25,956 nucleotides of DNA from Neisseria sicca 4320 (GTDB lineage Bacteria > Pseudomonadota > Gammaproteobacteria > Burkholderiales > Neisseriaceae), in assembly GCF_000193735.1 (NCBI RefSeq), contig NZ_AEPF01000047.1:1-25956 (forward strand). The letters are read 5' to 3'. This document shows, piece by piece, positions 23,666 to 25,956 of the stretch (its first letter is position 1; each line of letters opens with the position of its first letter). Below the pieces are notes generated by a model that was not told the origin of the DNA, did no database searches, and saw only the letters and a program-made list of their open reading frames with translations. A program made the position numbers and the translations under genes.

Positions 23666-24928
23666 ATGGATTATCAAAAAATCAGCCGCAAACTCGAAAT
23701 TTTAGCCGATGCCGCCAAATATGATGTTTCCTGCTCGTCGAGCGGCGGTTCGCGCGGCAACGACGGGCAGGGCTTGGGCAACTCTTCGCGCGCGGGCATC
23801 TGCCACAGTTTCACCGAAGACGGCCGCTGCGTATCGCTGCTGAAAATCCTGCTGACCAACCATTGCATCTACGACTGCGCCTATTGCACTTCCCGCCGCA
23901 GCAACGACATTCCGCGCGCGGCGTTTACGGTCGATGAAGTGGTGGATTTGACCATGAGCTTTTACCGCCGCAACTATATCGAAGGGCTGTTTTTGAGTTC
24001 CGGTATATTCAAAAATGCCGATTACACCATGGAACGCTTGGTGCGGATTGCCAAAAAATTGCGCGAAGAACACCGATTTAACGGCTACATCCACCTCAAA
24101 ACGATTCCCAAAGCGTCTGCCGAAATCCTGCATGAAGCCGGGCTGTATGCCGACCGCCTCAGCGTCAACATGGAAATCCCCACCGTTTCCGGCCTCAAGC
24201 TGCTCGCGCCCGAAAAAAAACACAGCGACATGACGCAGCCGATGGCGTTTGTCCGCAACGAAATCGTTTCCTTTGCCGACAGCCGCAAAACCATCAAATC
24301 GACGCCCAAGTTCGCCCCTGCCGGACAAAGCACGCAGTTCATTATCGGCGCGGCAGGAGAAACCGACCGCCAAATCATCCGCGCCGCCGGCGGGTTTTAC
24401 CGCCATTACGGCCTCAAACGCGTGTATTACTCGGGCTATGTACCGGTATTGGAAGACAAACGCCTGCCGCCTTTATCAACGCAAGTGCCGCTGCGGCGCG
24501 AAAATCGGCTCTATCAGGCAGATTGGCTGATGCGTTTTTACGGTTTTTCCGATCATGAAATCTTAGACGACCAGCAACCTTTCCTAGACTTGGATTTCAA
24601 CCCCAAGCTCGCTTGGGCGCTGCGCCACCGCGAATGGTTTCCCGTGCCGCTGCAACACGCGCCGCTTGAAATGATTTTGCGCGTACCCGGCATCGGCGTA
24701 AAGTCCGCCCGCAAAATCGTACAGGCGCGCCGATTCCGCATAATCACCATGGAACACCTGCGCAAAATGGGCGTAGCGCTAAACCGCGCGCGCTATTTCA
24801 TCACCCTGCCCGAACCCAACCGCTACGCCGACCTAATCGACAGCCCGCAACTGCGCGGCCTGCTTTTACAAAACACACGCTCCAAATTCAGCCAAAGCGA
24901 TGCCATGCAAACCGATTTGTTCGGCTGA
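23666..24928 (+). CDS. Putative DNA modification/repair radical SAM protein
   Basis: A 420-residue radical SAM enzyme. The iron-sulfur motif CxxxCxxC is Cys67, Cys71 and Cys74 (NHCIYDCAYC). An N-terminal segment CSSSGGSRGNDGQGLGNS, the IHLKTIPKAS strand and APAGQSTQFIIGAAGETDRQ are hallmarks of the family that co-occurs with uracil-DNA-glycosylase-like proteins. The C-terminus has a helix-hairpin-helix DNA-binding motif (about 334-356, LRVPGIGVKSARKIVQARR). A radical reaction on DNA or a nucleotide is therefore likely, but the substrate is unknown. It is followed 19 nt later by the family's usual partner. Start ATG 23666 follows an AT-rich leader without a strong Shine-Dalgarno. Confidence 0.92.
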   Translation: MDYQKISRKLEILADAAKYDVSCSSSGGSRGNDGQGLGNSSRAGICHSFTEDGRCVSLLKILLTNHCIYDCAYCTSRRSNDIPRAAFTVDEVVDLTMSFYRRNYIEGLFLSSGIFKNADYTMERLVRIAKKLREEHRFNGYIHLKTIPKASAEILHEAGLYADRLSVNMEIPTVSGLKLLAPEKKHSDMTQPMAFVRNEIVSFADSRKTIKSTPKFAPAGQSTQFIIGAAGETDRQIIRAAGGFYRHYGLKRVYYSGYVPVLEDKRLPPLSTQVPLRRENRLYQADWLMRFYGFSDHEILDDQQPFLDLDFNPKLAWALRHREWFPVPLQHAPLEMILRVPGIGVKSARKIVQARRFRIITMEHLRKMGVALNRARYFITLPEPNRYADLIDSPQLRGLLLQNTRSKFSQSDAMQTDLFG

Positions 24929-24947
24929 TAACGGAAAGGTCAACATT

Positions 24948-25718
24948 ATGCAACTCACTTTGCACTACGACGGCAGCTTCGACGGCCTGTTAAGCACCGT
25001 GTTTCATGTTTACGCCTGCAAATACGCTCCTGAAAACGTGCATATTACCCATGATGCGCAGGATACGGATTTATTCAGCCACAGCGAAACCGTTACCACC
25101 TCCCCCGAACGCGCCCAGCGCGTTTTCAAACGGCTCGAACAGCAAATCGGGCGCAGCGGCATGGTCAAACTGCTGTATGGCTTTTTAATCGCCCTACCTG
25201 AGATGCCCGACACTTTTCTGCGCATCATCAGCCTGATGCTTGCCCGACCGATGCGCAACGACGTGCTCTGCGATTACGGCCTTTTCGATGTGATGCAATG
25301 GGCGCAATGGGTAAAAACCGTCGGACATGAAAAACACCGGATGGAAGCGTTTGTCCGCTTTGAAGAGCTGGCAGACGGACTGTATCTCGCGCGTATCGAA
25401 CCTCAATACGACGTATTGCCCTTGATTGCACGCCATTTCCGCAACCGTTATCCGCAACAGCAATGGGCGATATTCGATATGCAGCGCCATTACGGCATCT
25501 TAAGCGACCCAAACGGCCTGCACGCCATCAACGGGCTTGAAGCCGACCGCATCCAAACATCGTATGCCCAAAACGAACGCAGTTACCAAGCCCTTTGGCA
25601 GGACTATTTCAACAGCAGCAATATTCCATCCCGACGCAATCCCCGGTTGCACCGCCAACAAATGCCGCAACGCTATTGGAAATATCTTACTGAAAAGCAA
25701 CCTGCTGTTTTAAAATAA
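24948..25718 (+). CDS. Probable DNA metabolism protein, DUF4130 type, partner of the radical SAM protein
   Basis: A 256-residue protein that begins MQLTLHYDGSFDGLLSTVF, the typical start of the family found beside the radical SAM gene. The middle (EAFVRFEELADGLYLARIEPQYDVLPLIARHFRNRYP) matches the conserved DUF4130 region, and the tail WQDYFNSSNIPSRRNPRLHRQQMPQRYWKYL is also characteristic. In many bacteria a DUF4130 segment is fused to a uracil-DNA-glycosylase domain; here no glycosylase domain is attached, so one may be encoded elsewhere. ATG 24948 is chosen because GGAAAGG lies upstream and the family starts there; an ATG at 24900 overlaps the preceding gene. It shares an operon with the radical SAM gene and is followed by a terminator. 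The molecular function is unknown. Confidence 0.9.
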   Translation: MQLTLHYDGSFDGLLSTVFHVYACKYAPENVHITHDAQDTDLFSHSETVTTSPERAQRVFKRLEQQIGRSGMVKLLYGFLIALPEMPDTFLRIISLMLARPMRNDVLCDYGLFDVMQWAQWVKTVGHEKHRMEAFVRFEELADGLYLARIEPQYDVLPLIARHFRNRYPQQQWAIFDMQRHYGILSDPNGLHAINGLEADRIQTSYAQNERSYQALWQDYFNSSNIPSRRNPRLHRQQMPQRYWKYLTEKQPAVLK

Positions 25719-25723
25719 AAAAT

Positions 25724-25753
25724 GCCTGTCGAAAATAGGTTCGGACAGGCTTT
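25724..25753 (+). terminator. Terminator of the radical SAM operon
   Basis: GCCTGTC (25724-25730) pairs with GACAGGC (25744-25750) around a 13-nt loop that itself can pair at GAA/TTC; TTTATA follows. No DUS is involved, unlike most terminators in the window. Confidence 0.75.
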
Positions 25754-25956
25754 ATAGCGAATAAACTTATTACTTATCTTGAGGCTGACATTTCTCAGCA
25801 CGAGGCCATACTGCCCTGAATAACTGCTCCTACGCATCGCAGGTATGCCCAATAATTTTATTGTCGCGTTGTAGTTTCAGATGACCTCGGTGCATTAAAT
25901 GTTCGGAGTAGGAATTTAGGTGAATTTTGTAGAGGTCTCAATAAGTATCAAGCTTC
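25754..25956 (-). other. Window end: possible degraded coding remnant
   Basis: On the minus strand a frame ending at TAA (25770-25772) reads EQLFRAVWPRAEKCQPQDK, preceded by TAG and then SYSEHLMHRGHLKLQRDNKI, with TGA further up. This could be a decayed gene tail, but part of it is produced by a near-DUS (25875-25887, one mismatch), so the coding signal is weak. Nothing else is seen. Confidence 0.2.

Noticed and set aside
25770..25941. Minus-strand transposase or other gene tail at the window end
   Set aside because: In-frame TAG and TGA are present, part of the frame is a near-DUS, and I could not match it to a family.

Overview
The window looks like a chromosome segment of a commensal Neisseria of the N. 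mucosa / N. sicca group. The main evidence is the 13-bp DNA uptake sequence AGGTCGTCTGAAA: I count about 27 perfect copies on the two strands (roughly one per kb), mostly as inverted pairs that form hairpins behind genes. This is the variant reported for the mucosa/sicca group rather than the N. meningitidis form. Three short Correia-type elements, a BirA-CoaX fusion and a PnuC of the type studied from N. mucosa agree with this. No phage, plasmid, tRNA, rRNA or CRISPR was seen; the region is mainly core metabolism and transport.

Layout. 0.2-3.4 kb (minus): a siderophore-type TonB-dependent receptor followed by a ferric-siderophore esterase-like hydrolase, with a possible Fur site in front of the receptor. 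3.6-8.1 kb: an SLC45/GPH-type sugar transporter and a LacI-family repressor (minus), then glucose-6-phosphate isomerase (plus), which reads as a small sugar-uptake module. 8.4-12.7 kb (minus): a CLC chloride/proton antiporter and PEP carboxylase, the latter split by one extra base in an A6 run. 13.0-15.3 kb (plus): a MoaC-family protein that lacks two catalytic residues and a PepSY-type membrane protein, each preceded by a Correia element. 15.5-18.9 kb (plus): heptose-1-phosphate adenylyltransferase overlapping a fused biotin ligase / type III pantothenate kinase, then a SPOR-like envelope protein. 19.1-19.8 kb: a secreted cysteine-rich protein gene interrupted by a Correia element inside its signal peptide. 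20.1-22.1 kb: an NhaC antiporter convergent with an NADPH-dependent FMN reductase-family protein. 22.5-23.2 kb: the nicotinamide riboside transporter pnuC with a structured leader. 23.7-25.7 kb: a two-gene operon of a radical SAM protein and its usual DUF4130-type partner, predicted to act in DNA modification or repair.

The items most worth a second look are the Correia insertion that breaks the signal peptide (the reading frame and TA target can be rebuilt exactly), the active-site-deficient MoaC homologue, the structured pnuC leader, the ppc frameshift, and the uncharacterised radical SAM / DUF4130 pair. All functional calls were made by reading motifs by eye; no database search was run.
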